A program made the translations under genes and the position numbers. Positions 53,041 to 64,000 of a DNA stretch of 64,000 nt are shown in pieces (positions within the stretch are counted from its first letter, which is position 1; each line of letters opens with the position of its first letter). The notes beneath the pieces are model-generated. The model was not told the DNA's origin and made no database searches. It was given only the letters and a program-made list of their open reading frames with translations. This DNA comes from Oncomelania hupensis (Eukaryota > Mollusca > Gastropoda > Littorinimorpha > Pomatiopsidae), in NCBI GenBank assembly GCA_036898135.1, contig CM072516.1, positions 18,306,876 through 18,370,875 of the forward strand, written 5' to 3'.

Positions 53041-53604
53041 GTAAGTGATGTCATCATCAATGTTTCGTCATTAGTAGCATCTTCGTCTTTTCTATATTGT
53101 CAAAATGTTGTTAAGTGTCAAAATTTTTCACTTGTCGATCTGTTTGCGTCTCCCCAGTCTATAATTTGCGGATTTCCAGCCCAAATTCCAACAATGGTTA
53201 CACGCAAGTTCACACTACGCAACTGGCGACAACTAATAAAGGAGTAACATTGAAATGTTTTGTTTTATTTAAAGTTTTATATCTGATTGTCGAAGTGTTT
53301 TTATTTTAAAGAATATATTACCATCGTTTCTGTTACGCATGGTCTGTGTGCTGTTCTATGAGCCAGCAGAAGTCGCTGCGCGAGTGTAAGGCACTCCTAC
53401 TTATAAAGTTAACATTTTCTTAGACATTTATCTAGAGTCTCTTATACTTCCGTCAATATTGGGGCAGTATAGCAGACGTCAGATGAACTGTTATTGGTTT
53501 TAGTGTTCAATGCTCGCAGACGACGAAAAGACCGTAGAGACCGTTCATTACGGATCAGTCACACTCACACAGAGTTCTTGACCTGAAAATATCTAACTTC
53601 AGAC

Positions 53605-54246
53605 GGCTCCCGTGGGGTTGCCGGGGGTTTCAGTATAAATAGTATCCCCACTTTCTGGAAATTTAGTGCTTTAAATTCCCACTGTCGCCGTCTTTCTCCT
53701 TTGTTCTTTCTCATTCCTACTCTGTTCTAACAATCTACTATACTATCTTCTTCTTTGCTAGACAGTTACTCTGTTCTTACAATCTACTATACTATCTTCT
53801 TCTTTGCTAGACCAGTCATCTACCTTTTTTCTTGAAAACTCTTCCGGGACAATACTCCTCATTTGTGTATGAGGTCTGTTGGATCAGCTTGGAACTATTG
53901 GACGCTTTCTGCCAAATGGTCACTAGGGCTTCCTATGATGTTATTATTTGGCAATGTAGGCATTTTATACGTATGTGTTTGGTTGATATTGTATAATGAT
54001 GTTTGTATTCTATTTTGTTTTTGTAAACGGGGGTTCGATAAATTAGAGTATAGCCCCAGCGTCCCCTGCGTGGGATGTCTTTATTGTAAAGTGACCGGCT
54101 GGTAGATTGCCTTCAGTGTTACCACTAGGGTTGTTTTGGCAGATCTTTTATGCGGATCAGGGGTGAGTCCTCTTTCACTTCTCTGGTCCTGATTTGGCTC
54201 GGAAGAGTCCGCTGGACCTAAAGCAATAACCATGTAATGTAATGTA
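53605..54246 (+). mobile_element. R585 retroposon with 14-bp target-site duplication
   Basis: The element begins GGCTCCCGTGGGGTTGCCGG, carries TATAAATAG near 53634 and ends in the ATGTAATGTA tail. It is flanked by ATCTAACTTCAGAC at 53591-53604 and 54247-54260, the best evidence in the window for R585 ends and mobility. It contains an internal tandem duplication of about 54 bp (around 53710-53815) absent from other copies. Confidence 0.93.
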
Positions 54247-54260
54247 ATCTAACTTCAGAC

Positions 54261-54600
54261 TATCAGTATTAACACTAAGTTTAAATAAAGGCTAGAGATG
54301 GGAAATGGAATGTACAAGGGAAAGACAGATTGAAAGAAAAAAAAAGGATTAGAGAAGAGAATACCTTAAAAACAAAAAAACAAAAACATATTAAATTTAA
54401 CAAAACAAAAATAAATATTGTAAATAAAATAAATAAATATATAAATATAAAGAAGTATCGCGTTCACTATTAATTTTGTAAGCATTACTGCATGAAGGAC
54501 TAAAGCTGGGATAGCCATATAGTTATGATGATCCTTCTTCTCCCTTGGCCTTTCTTGTAGATGAAATGCTTTTGTTGAGACTGTGTTTAAAAATAAAAGC
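54261..54600. other. AT-rich DNA, no gene seen
   Basis: A-rich stretches on the plus strand with AAATAAAT runs. Nothing else is recognised. Confidence 0.5.
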
Positions 54601-54610
54601 TAGTGATACC

Positions 54611-54876
54611 TGTGCCTTGCAGGATGGTTTTTCCAAGGCCTGACGTCACCAGAGCACCAGGCCTTGAAAAAAAACATCCTGCAAGGCACGGTGCAAGGAG
54701 GCAGAAGAAGAGGGAGACCGAAAAAGAGGTGGGAGGATAACATTCGAGAATGGACGGCTTGACACTGAGCGAAGCCATGAGGGCTGCTGAGAACAGAGAA
54801 AGATGAGGTACGCTGGTTAAACGATCATCTGTGGTGCCCCAACGAAGTTTGAGTTACGGGACAGGATAGGATAGGA
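54611..54876. mobile_element. RTE-like LINE 3' fragment with 5' inversion and 10-bp target duplication
   Basis: The first part (54611-54653) matches the RTE 3' region on the minus strand, while the rest (54654-54876) matches it on the plus strand and ends in the stop region and GGATAGGATA tail. TAGTGATACC flanks both sides (54601-54610 and 54877-54886). This is the expected product of twin priming, in which a second primer copies the RNA from inside and the piece joins inverted. Confidence 0.88.
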
Positions 54877-54886
54877 TAGTGATACC

Positions 54887-55069
54887 CGTTAGTTGTTTCC
54901 GTTATTATATAACTGTACGCTTCGGCAATATTTGAATCATTGAACATTTAAGTCTCTACAGACTATAGTTTAACATACGTTTGTTTCATTGTGGGCGGGT
55001 GGGAGATATTCACTTTACAATTTTATTAATCATTGGGTTTTGATTGTATTTATTTATCAGTCCCCAACA

Positions 55070-55155
<86 letters not shown>

Positions 55156-55355
55156 TTTTCTGTCTGTCTCCCTCCCCCTCCCTCTCTCTTATTTGTCACC
55201 TGCTTCACTCTTTTATTTGTTAAGACCATTTGTCCACACACATAGCTCGTAGCCTTTTTCGGCCTAAGCTTACATGTACATGAGCAAACTTTGCGCAGCG
55301 CCGGCTAGGCTGCGAAATGTACACAAAACTTCCATTATAAACGCAATCTTTTAAT

Positions 55356-55431
<76 letters not shown>

Positions 55432-56037
55432 CATAACTTGAAGATATGTAAAGCAGGAGAAGGGAAGTTGAAAGTTGGCGGGTTGGTGAGTAAGTGTGAA
55501 CAATAGATGACGGTGGTGTTGTTTCATACTGAGCTCGTTCAGCTGCCCCGTACTAGCAGAGTGTGCCGCCGGCGAAAAACCCTTTACAGTTTTGTATACT
55601 CAGTCCTATTAGCCATAGTTTGGAAATCGTACACTGCACATTTCTAGTGTATAGCGGACAATAAAGTTTGTTTTGTATTGCATTGTATCGAAAAGCTTAT
55701 TGTAGATTCTTGTATAGTGTGTCATAATTGCATAGGATTTGATTGTATTGCACCCAATTGAACACCGTGCTGGTAGTTTCTTTTGTCGCCCATAGTTTCG
55801 GTCATTACCGTTATTTTCCAATGTAGAAATATTTTTTTTTTAAAAACATATTAACAGTGTTGGTGATAATTATATCATTACACACTCCGTTCCGTTTATC
55901 ACCCGCTATATTTATCTGAAGAAGAACGCACTTGCTTGTGTCGTTGCGACCTTAACGATGCACAAATGAAGTTTAAGGTTTCTATGTGGGTACACTGATG
56001 TGTGGAAAGTGGCGGTGAGAGTGCAGTGTGTGGGTGC

Positions 56038-56070
<33 letters not shown>

Positions 56071-56922
56071 TGTGTGTGTGTGTGTGTGTGGCGTATGGTC
56101 TATTTATATGTATGTATCTTATAATACATACGCACGCGCGTGTGTGTGTGTTTGAACAGAGAGAAAATGGTTTGAAGAATATTTGACAGTTTTGCCCGTC
56201 AATATTTCTGCTATAATAAACTTTAGAACCTTAAATCATAAGCTTCCAGTACAAAATGGACGTTTTTTTTGTTTGTTTTTTTTATCGAGAGATGTGACAG
56301 AATCTGTAATAAATGTACTCCCCATGAGTTAGGAGATGAATTTGATTTAACTTTTATATGTCCACATTTTGATGATGTTCGAAAAAAGTTGCTTTAAAGA
56401 TTTTTTTTTTAATGTGCGACCCAATGCTATTACTTTTTTAACATTTATTTTCAACAAAGAATAAGATTATCCTGCTGAAACTAAGTTCATTAAAATAATA
56501 ATGGATTGCTTCAGAACGTTATAGAATCAAAGGTGATATGAGCTGGAATAATAATGACAGTAATAATAGTAATTAATTTCAATCAATAATGACACTTTAT
56601 AAATATGTAGAATATCCCGACTCAATCACAATTTTTACCCTACCCTCTCCTACCCCCTCCCCACTTCCTTCTCACCCAATCTTGCGAGAGAGTGCGTGCG
56701 ATTTGTGATCAGGTTTTGTGGCCATAATTTTTATGTAGTACACTTGTGTTGCATGATAATAATAAATGTATATATTGCGAGTATATATCATGTGCGAGTG
56801 TGATTGGTTAACAACTTACTCTTGTCATATTTGTACATATACGTGGTTTGTGTTGTATTGTGTGCGTTCCATTATTATCCTGTTTTATTTTTATTGCATC
56901 CACGTGCTCCAAGGGGTTTAAT
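54887..56922. other. microsatellite-rich non-coding DNA
   Basis: It holds (TC)n at 55069-55147, (GA)n at 55358-55396 followed by (CAGA)n to 55430, and (TG)n at 56038-56090. The remaining sequence is AT-rich, and small frames such as 55609-55821 are not supported. Confidence 0.6.
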
Positions 56923-57551
56923 TACATTACATTATATGATTGTTGCTTTAGGTCCACCGGCCTCTTCTGAGCCAAATCCGGACCAGTATAGCCGAAACAG
57001 GACCACAAAATCAAGACCACAACTTCGCTGAAAGAGGACTCGCCCCTGATCCGCTTAAAAGATCTGCCGAAACAATCCTAGTGGTAACAATGAAGGCACT
57101 CCACCAGCCGGTCACTTTACAATAAAGACATCCCACGCAGGAGACGCTGAGGCTATGCTCTAATTTATCGAACCCCCGTTTACAAAAAACAAACTAGAAT
57201 ATAAACATCATTATAAAATATCAACAAAACACATACATATAAAATGCCTACATTGCCTAATAATAACATCATAGGAAGCCCCAGTGACCATTTGGCAGAA
57301 AGCGTCCAATATTTCCAAGCTGACCCAACAGACCTCACAAACAAATGAGAAGTTTGTCCCGGAAGAGTTTTCAAGAAAAAAGGTAGGTGACTGGTCTAGC
57401 GAAGAAGAAGATAGTATAGTAGATTGATAGAACAGAGTAGGAATGAGAAAGAACAAAGGAGAAAGACAGCGACAGAGGGAATTTAAAGCACTAATTTTCA
57501 GATAGTTAGGATACTATTTATACTGAAACCCCCGGCACCGCCACGGGGGGT
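56923..57551 (-). mobile_element. R585 retroposon, full-length, with 12-bp target-site duplication
   Basis: The minus-strand element begins in plus-strand order with the ACATTACATT tail and ends with GGCACCGCCACGGGGGG. AAGGGGTTTAAT flanks it at 56911-56922 and 57552-57563. This copy carries extra text between the 3' block and the body, similar to the 14041-14250 fragments, so it joins features of both 3' subtypes. Confidence 0.9.
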
Positions 57552-57563
57552 AAGGGGTTTAAT

Positions 57564-58351
57564 GGAACAAAGCGTTTTGATTTGACTTGACACTGGATCA
57601 ATGCTTGCATGAATATGTTTACAACTGGAATATTTTTATGAGTTTAGATTACTAAGGTCTGATGTAATTTCTGTTCATTTAACACATATACGCCTTTAAA
57701 TGTGCTTTTGATTTATGTTATAGTAATCTACGCGTGTGTAAATTCTTTGCTTGCGGTATTAAAGATGTATTATATTGTATTGTATTGTACTGTATTCAAT
57801 GGCCAAATGTTTTATGCTGGGTTTTGAAGGAAGCTTGGACTGTGATATTTGGATTTTTGAATGTTTAGAAAATCTGTACAACGGATGGCATGTATGCACG
57901 TATTAGACCTCGATTTAAACAAATGCTCCCAGGCTTATAATTTTTGATTTATTTGGTCCAGTGATAAAGATTAAAACTACGGAGTTTAGTTCCAACTTCT
58001 TTTTTGGTTTGTCGTCGTCGACTGCTTAGTTTACAACATACCACTCGCTTCTTGCCTCCAACGCATTGAAAATTAATCAAAAATACTGGATCCATAGCTC
58101 GCCTTTAAAAAAATGTATTCCTTAACGCGAATTTACTTTCTATATTTGAACCATTTTCTTGTCAAATAGGTTAGATATAGTAGGCTATCTGCCATTTACG
58201 GCATCATCCATGATGCGTCCCGGATTGGTCGCAGCACGTCACTTCCGGCTCCTTACCGGGCTGACAGACACCTCATTTCCTGTACACATCCGTCGCACGC
58301 TTGTGCGAGTTCTGCAAGTAACATTACAAAGACGTATTCAGAAGTGTTGGT
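57564..58351. other. AT-rich DNA, no gene seen
   Basis: No gene or known repeat. The 84-codon frame at 58159-58413 crosses into the inverted-repeat element and is not supported. Confidence 0.45.
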
Positions 58352-59603
58352 TATGGCGTACGAACAGGGTCAAACGCGCGATGAAAAGTAGCGATGCTTT
58401 TTACCCCCGTTGAGGTGCCGGGGTTTCAGTATAAATAGTATCCCCACTTTCTGGAAATTTAGTGCTTTAAATTTCCCCTGTCGCTGTCTTTCTCATTTGC
58501 TCTTTCTCATTCCTGCTCTGTTCTATCAATCTGCTATACTATCGTCTTCTTCGCTAGCCCAGTCTCCTACCTTTTTTCTTGAAAACTCTTCCGGGATAAG
58601 ACTCCTTATTTGTGTATGAGGTCTGTTGGATCAGCTTGGGAATATTGGACGCTTTCTGCCAGGTGGTCACTAGGGCTTCCTATGATGTTATTATTTAGCA
58701 ATGTAGGCATTTTATATGTATGTGTTTTGTTGATAATTTATAATGATGTTTGTATTCTATTTTGTTTTTTTGTAAACGGGGGTTCGATAAGTTGGGGTGA
58801 AGCCTCAGCCGTCCCCTGCGTGGGATGTCTTTATTGTAAAGTGACTGGCTGGTGGAGAGCTTTCGGTTTTACCACTAGGGTTGTTTCAGCAGATCTTTTA
58901 TGCGGATCGGGGGTTGTCCGGTCCTGATTTGGCTTGGAAGAGTCCGCTGGACCTAAAGCAATAATAATGTAATGTAATGTTATTGCATCGATACTTTCTT
59001 AAAAGTATCGCTACTTTACATCGGTCCGTTACAAAAGGATCGATCCTTTTCATCGCGCATTTCCGAGTTCTTCCGAATACACAGTATGCACATTTTCCAA
59101 AAGTTTGATCGGAACTAAAACAAAACAGGCAATCGCGCCAATCTGCTTGCTTTCCTTTCGTTTTGCGTTACTTGAGGCGGGAAGATGGATGCGATTGAAA
59201 TTATCGACGATCGAATGAGAGAACTTGAAGAGAGACCTGTTATATTTATTAATTAATTTGCTCTGCAAAGGACAATTGGAACTGCGGAATGTTACATAAT
59301 ACATGTATATTATTTCATTAGCTTGACCGATTTCAGTTTTGCAGAAACAGTGTGTTTCGCCTCGGTAAACTTAGGAACTGCGCGATGAAACTGCTCGAGC
59401 TAAAGTATCGATACTTTTTAAAAAGTATCAAAGCATCGATACTTTTCAGAAAGCATCGATACTTTTGCAATTGGCGTTCCATTTGAGAAAATGTGCGATC
59501 CTTTTGAGAAAAGTAGCGATACTTTTCTAAACGGATGGATCCTTATGAGAATAGTATCGATGCATACTTTTCATCGCGCGTTTGACCCTGTTCGTACGCC
59601 ATA
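58352..59603. mobile_element. inverted-repeat DNA element with 39-bp perfect termini and nested R585
   Basis: The ends are perfect inverted repeats of 39 bp (58352-58390 and 59565-59603), beginning TATGGCGTACGAACAGGGTC. GTTGGT flanks both sides (58346-58351 and 59604-59609). Without the nested R585 copy the element is about 670 bp. Its inner part is built from repeated ATCGATACTTTT motifs in both orientations. No transposase is encoded, so it would depend on an enzyme from elsewhere. I could not assign a superfamily. Confidence 0.85.
58404..58980 (+). mobile_element. R585 retroposon nested in the inverted-repeat element
   Basis: It starts CCCCGTTGAGGTGCCGGGGT with TATAAATAG near 58430 and ends with the TGTAATGTAATGT tail. 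It lies just inside the left terminal repeat, so it inserted after the DNA element was in place. No clear target duplication is seen. Confidence 0.9.
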
Positions 59604-59757
59604 GTTGGTCTTCATGTTTCGTACCCACCCTAGGTCAGCTTCCAACCTTTAACTTCCCTCCCATACACTTCTCCCTTTCTTTTTTATACTATTATACTAG
59701 CCATAGCTTTGATCTCATTGTTTCAAATGTTTATTGTATGCCATCTCCACTCGTGAT

Positions 59758-59758
<1 letters not shown>

Positions 59759-59839
<81 letters not shown>
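59759..59839. repeat. (AAT)n microsatellite
   Basis: An uninterrupted AAT array of about 80 bp. The Ile-repeat frame is an artefact. Confidence 0.98.
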
Positions 59840-59840
<1 letters not shown>

Positions 59841-59970
59841 AGTAGGCTTCTATAGCGGTTGTACTCTTGTCTCTTTTGTATGGCATTTCCACTCGTGATA
59901 TCCCGTCATTCTCTGCCCCTGTTCGTATGTTTGTCTGACTGTCTGTCTCTGTATGTCTATCTCTCTCTCT

Positions 59971-60471
59971 AGTATCCCCACTTTCTGGAAATTTAGTGCT
60001 TTAAATTTCCACTGTCGCTGTCTTCCTCATTTGCTCTTCTTCGCTAGATCAATGACCTACCTTTTTTCTTGAAAACTCTTCCTGGACAAGACTCCTTGTT
60101 TGTGTATGAGGTCTGTTGGATCAGCTTGGGAGTGTTGGACGCTTTCTGCCGGGTGGTCACTAGGGCTTCCTATGATGTCATTATTTAGCAATGTAGGCAT
60201 TTTATATGTATGTGTTTTGTTGATAATTTATAATGATGTTTGTATTCTATTTTGTTTTTGTAATCGGGGGTTCGAGTAGTTGGGGTAAAGCCTCAGCCGT
60301 CCCCTGCGTGGGATGTCTTTATTGTAAAGTGACTGGCCGGTGGAGGGCATTCAATTTTCCCACTAGGGTTGTTTCAGCAGATCTTTTATGCGGATTGGGG
60401 GTTGTCCGGTCCTGATTTGGCTCGGAAGAGTCCGCTGGACCTAAAGCAACAATCAATCAATCAATCAATCA

Positions 60472-60473
<2 letters not shown>
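59971..60473 (+). mobile_element. R585 retroposon, 5'-truncated copy
   Basis: It begins at AGTATCCCCACTTTCTGGAA, so the TATA block is missing. A further piece is deleted near 60027 (CTCATTTGCTCTTCTTCGCT). It ends with an (AATC)n tail, the same tail subtype as the unit A copy. 5' truncation is typical of LINE-type reverse transcription. Confidence 0.88.
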
Positions 60474-60507
<34 letters not shown>

Positions 60508-60990
60508 CTTTCTCAAGTCATGAGATAGGTTCTCCGGGTGTAGTTATTATTGCAAACCGCCAACATCCGTTTTTCGCCGTCCCATATTTAATTTGTTCTA
60601 ATCCTCAACATTTTCGTGTTCTCGTTAGCAGCAGCGGTACTACCCCTACCGCCTACAACCTAGGTCAGTGCAGGCCGTTGACTATTCATCAACATTGTTT
60701 GTTGATGTGTGATCTGTAATAAATTGATTGACAATGATGTGGACAGAGGTGTTTGTACGGAAGTTTGTGAACTTTAATTAGTGTGTGTGTGTGTGTTGGT
60801 GGGGGTGTGTTTGTGTGTGTGTGTGTGTGCGTGTGTGTGTGTGTGTTGGACTGCCTTAATTTTGTTTTTCTTTAAAACTCGTTTTAACTAGAGACTGCTT
60901 TATGCATTTATATTTTTACATCATTGTTGTCTGTGGCTTCGTTATAATCTATGAATTTGTCAACCTTTTATTGAGAGCATGTTTATAATT
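60474..60990. other. non-coding DNA with (TC)n and (GT)n arrays
   Basis: (TC)n at 60477-60504 and (GT)n at 60780-60845. A 116-codon frame at 60369-60719 derives largely from R585 and the array and is not accepted. Confidence 0.55.
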
Positions 60991-61316
60991 CCGAAGAAGT
61001 CCGACAGACCATCACACAAGCCATTGGACAACACGATGACCTGCTCACAGTGGTGAAAAAACGTAAACTCCGATGGTATGGCCACGTCACCAGATCATCA
61101 GGTCTTGCAAAGACCATCCTGCAAGGCACAATGCAAGGAGGTAGAAGAAGGGGGAGACCGAAAAAGAGGTGGGAGGACAACATTCGAGAATGGACTGGTT
61201 TGACACTGAGCGAAACAATCAGGGTTGCTGAGGACAGGGATAGATGGAGTACGCTGGTTAAACGACCATCTGTGGTGCCCCTACGACCTCCGAGTTATGG
61301 GATAGGATATGATAGG
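60991..61316 (+). mobile_element. RTE-like LINE, strongly 5'-truncated 3' end
   Basis: It encodes the last ~100 residues of the RTE protein (ITQAIGQHDDLLTVVKKRKL, RWYGHVTRSSG, RRRGRPKKRWEDN) in an open frame up to the terminal region, followed by GGGATAGGATATGATAGG. The flanks share ATGT(T/A)TATAATT (60979-60990 and 61317-61328), a probable target duplication with one mismatch. Few changes suggest recent insertion. Confidence 0.85.
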
Positions 61317-61436
61317 ATGTATATAATTGCCTTTTCTTACATATTTATTGCAATTTGTTTTAGAGCTGTCCGCAGAGCATGTCTTAATTTCTCTGTTTGA
61401 GACAATCAACACTTGAATCTTGGTGGTTCGTTCCGC

Positions 61437-61439
<3 letters not shown>

Positions 61440-61519
<80 letters not shown>

Positions 61520-61564
61520 TGAAGGGTGACTTTGCTCCAAAATAAAAAGGCTGTCCCTGGAATG

Positions 61565-61632
<68 letters not shown>
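61440..61632. repeat. two (GA)n microsatellites
   Basis: GA arrays at 61440-61514 and 61566-61632, separated by about 50 bp of unique sequence. Ser/Leu repeat frames over them are artefacts. Confidence 0.97.
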
Positions 61633-61929
61633 ACCGAGGTGCATATCCCCTTGGACAAAAGAGATGGGGGAGAGGGGAGGAAAAGGGGTGGGGAGAGAAG
61701 GGAGTGGGGAGAGATTGAGGGTGGGTGGAGGGTAGAAAAATGAGAGAGCATGGGAATGTTGCGTTAATGATGATTGAAGGCGCTTTGACCGGGGGTTATT
61801 TGCAACCGTCCAAGGACAAGATACTCTCCAATTTGTTTGAAATATTACTGCTCAGCGGACGCTGCAGATGTTGGTCCTGGTGTTGGTTGTGTGGTCAATG
61901 CTCTCTGGCATTCTAGAGCGGTCTATTAC

Positions 61930-62233
61930 TGCAGTTTAAGAAGAAGAAGGTGATGATGATGAGGAGGGGGAGGATGAGGATGATGATGAGGATGATGATA
62001 ATGATGGTAATGATGGTGATGGATTACAAAAAGGAAAAAAGGAAAATGATGGTGGTGTTGAGGATCATGGTAGTGGCGTCGGTGGTGATTACCAGCCTTA
62101 TAGATAACAATCGACGGCTTCTACAGCAGCTCTATTGAAGAAGAAGAAGAAGAAGAAGAAGAAGAAGAAGAAGAAGAAGAAGAAGAAGAAGAAGAAGAAG
62201 AAGATGATGATGATGAGGAGGAGGAGGAGGAGG

Positions 62234-62318
<85 letters not shown>
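61930..62318. repeat. (GAT)/(GAA) trinucleotide-rich tract
   Basis: GATGATGAG-rich text at 61938-62010, then (GAA)n at 62138-62203, (GAG)n to 62234 and (GAT)n to 62318. Lys, Met, Ser and His repeat frames across it are artefacts of the arrays. Confidence 0.97.
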
Positions 62319-63638
62319 GACCGGTCTAAACAATAGCTGGAAAAGCCCAGAAAGAAAAGGGGAAAATAAAAGAGGAGCAAGGCTGATTTGGTGTCCCGCA
62401 CATTTACAAGCGGGGAGGGTAAATGATGGGGCGCTGGGTGGCCCAGACGGTCAAATGCGGAGCATTGGGGCTTGTGTCCAGATCGATCATGCATAATGAG
62501 CGCCGGCCGCCTAGACAGATCTGGAAAATGTAACGCTGTTGACAACCTTTTTACCCATCTCTTCCAGTGATGTTGCTGGAAACTTTCAGCATAGGCCATT
62601 TTAGGACATTTTGAAAATCTTTCGGCCATCATTTTGACTTCTTTCCAACACCAAATGAGAGGCCACTGATAAGTTTTGGTGCTTTTTTTCGGCGGCTTTT
62701 CGAACACGAACAGTTTTATTGCCGGAAGCACGCCGTTCGCAACAAAGGGAGTTACTCTAACTCTTTCTGTTGATGCATGTGTCATCTGCTTTGCGCTTCC
62801 GATACGCGATATTCGACAATAACTCATAACACCTTTATTTATCCCATAGAAAATTAATATGGCCAGAAGCAATAACAACGAAACAGACATGAGACAAGCA
62901 AACAAAAAACGGAGAAAGAGTGTCCGATTGAGGCGGTTAAGACAGCGGGCTGATCAGAACATGACTCTTTCGGACATTTTGGAATTTTATCGGTGAATGG
63001 CCGATTTGCCGACAAAAACGACATCACTGCTCTTCGACAGGAGGCAAGCATCATAAGTGGCACCACTACACACACACACATAGGGTCAGGCATCATAGGT
63101 AGTTAAGAATTAGTCTATTATGTTACAGTTCTAAACATCATAGAATAGGAGGGACAGTACAATAACCCTTTCACCAGCTAGTAACCTCACGATTAGTCGT
63201 CTGTCAGTTGAACTCCAGTATAATTACGGCGTACTCTCTTGCTGCTTTTTTCGGTCTTGGGTCTGTCATACGCGCCTATCCTAAAGTAATGTTCACCACT
63301 AGCGTGCGAAATAGAAAACTAATATAAGATTTCAATGCAATTCGACCAACAGTGGTCAAACGATAACGACGACAATGGTTACGATGCTCAAGAAGATTTC
63401 GACAACGATGATAGTTAAGACGCAGACGGAAATTATAGTGAGAACTATGAGGACGTTGACGCGGACTTGTTTTGAGACGAATTATGTAAGTAGGCCTACT
63501 ATAGGTGCATTAAATACTCGTACAGCAAAGGATAACGCGAACAATTATGGGTAGACAGATAATTCATTGATGCTACATGTAGTATTTGACTTCAGAAGGT
63601 CTGTAAAGCTTTATAGTGGTGTTAGTTGATATGTGTGT
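62319..63638. other. unassigned DNA, no gene seen
   Basis: A minus-strand frame from 62905 begins with a hydrophobic MFACLMSVSLLLLLAILIFY and stays open to the trinucleotide array, but has no recognised domain or start context, so it is not called. An acidic patch of GACGAC/GATGAT codons lies at 63370-63475. No RNA gene is recognised. Confidence 0.4.
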
Positions 63639-63891
63639 AGGGGAATGTTTTCTTTACTGAGAAATATTATTAGTGGATGGTACGACTGCATAGATGGCAT
63701 TAGCTTGTGTGTATTCGTTTTATCTGTATGATTTGTAATGTGATAAAACAGTCTAAGCTTAACCGGGTTAAGCTTAGACTGTTTTATCACATTACAAATC
63801 ATACAGATAAAACGAATACACACAAGCTAATGCCATCTATGCAGTCGTACCATCCACTAATAATATTTCTCAGTAAAGAAAACATTCCCCT
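63639..63891. repeat. perfect 253-bp palindrome (126-bp arms, 1-nt centre)
   Basis: The arms 63639-63764 and 63766-63891 are exact reverse complements around G at 63765, in the context TTAACCGGGTTAA. Identical protein frames on both strands (63611-63823 minus and 63707-63904 plus) are a trivial result of this symmetry. No mismatch is seen. Confidence 0.95.
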
Positions 63892-64000
63892 CTTGCTATC
63901 ATAAAAGTTCGGTCTCTGAAGTTTCTGGACACGTTTTATTTTTATTTGTAACTGGGGCGTATATTGACCGGAACATTTTGCCGAGTTGGCGTTTTTCCTG

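Noticed and set aside
53863..54105. 80-codon frame recurring in several R585 copies
   Set aside because: The frame is interrupted or shifted in other copies, so the similarity reflects DNA repeat identity and not a conserved protein.
54274..54597. Possible tRNA or small RNA gene in AT-rich spacers
   Set aside because: I looked for cloverleaf-like GGTTCGAATCC blocks and box A/B motifs across the spacers and found none that were convincing.
62132..62905. 257-codon minus-strand frame with a signal-peptide-like start
   Set aside because: Its C-terminal third is a microsatellite translation, no domain is visible and no start or splice signal supports it.
63707..63904. Near-identical proteins encoded on both strands
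   Set aside because: This is a direct consequence of the perfect palindrome and has no coding meaning.

Overview
The window is eukaryotic and dominated by repeats. It looks like an intergenic or intronic stretch from a lophotrochozoan invertebrate, most likely a mollusc. Reasons: AT-rich single-copy DNA, very many di- and trinucleotide microsatellites, APE-type LINEs of the RTE-like group, a TIR-domain receptor-like gene, and canonical spliceosomal sites. No rRNA, tRNA, operon or CRISPR is seen. The species assignment is inference.

Layout. 1-6 kb: AT-rich DNA with a ~290-bp direct duplication around one copy of a ~585-bp non-coding retroposon, here called R585. 6-10.4 kb: wreck of an I/Jockey-like LINE on the minus strand that keeps the end of its endonuclease, its RNase H and its Cys-His tail but has lost the RT core. 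10.7-11.9 kb: an intact minus-strand TIR-domain membrane protein. 12.9-14.8 kb: an inverted-repeat element full of microsatellites. 14.8-26.4 kb: R585 copies, RTE fragments, a small candidate gene (17.96-18.44 kb), one nearly full RTE element with an open RT frame (19.66-22.24 kb) and a 0.7-kb giant hairpin (22.9-23.6 kb).

26.44-50.75 kb is one structure: a ~6.85-kb segment (unit A) is repeated downstream (unit B), and a 5'-truncated RTE element sits exactly between them. This is the arrangement of a retroelement insertion with an enormous target-site duplication. Unit B was then hit by an intact 8.1-kb Ty3/gypsy-type LTR retrotransposon (38332-46440) with LTRs identical by eye, a 5-bp target duplication and one uninterrupted gag-pol frame. 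Its pol order is protease, integrase, reverse transcriptase, RNase H, so integrase lies upstream of RT. That is the Ty1/copia-like order known from the gmr1-like group of Ty3/gypsy elements, and it is the most notable system in the window.

50.75-64 kb: hairpins, microsatellites, a probable first coding exon of a host gene with a perfect splice donor (52945-53040), more R585 and RTE insertions (one a 5'-inverted insertion with a clear 10-bp duplication), a DNA-transposon-like inverted-repeat element carrying a nested R585 copy, and a perfect 253-bp palindrome near the right end.

How the parts work together: the RTE-like elements probably supply retrotransposition activity. They share a GGATA-type 3' tail. 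R585 has a fixed 5' start with a TATA box, a simple-repeat 3' tail and 9-14-bp target duplications, so it behaves like a non-autonomous passenger of some LINE, not necessarily this one. Host genes with good support are few: the TIR gene, the exon at 52.9 kb and, less surely, the 158-residue frame at 18 kb.
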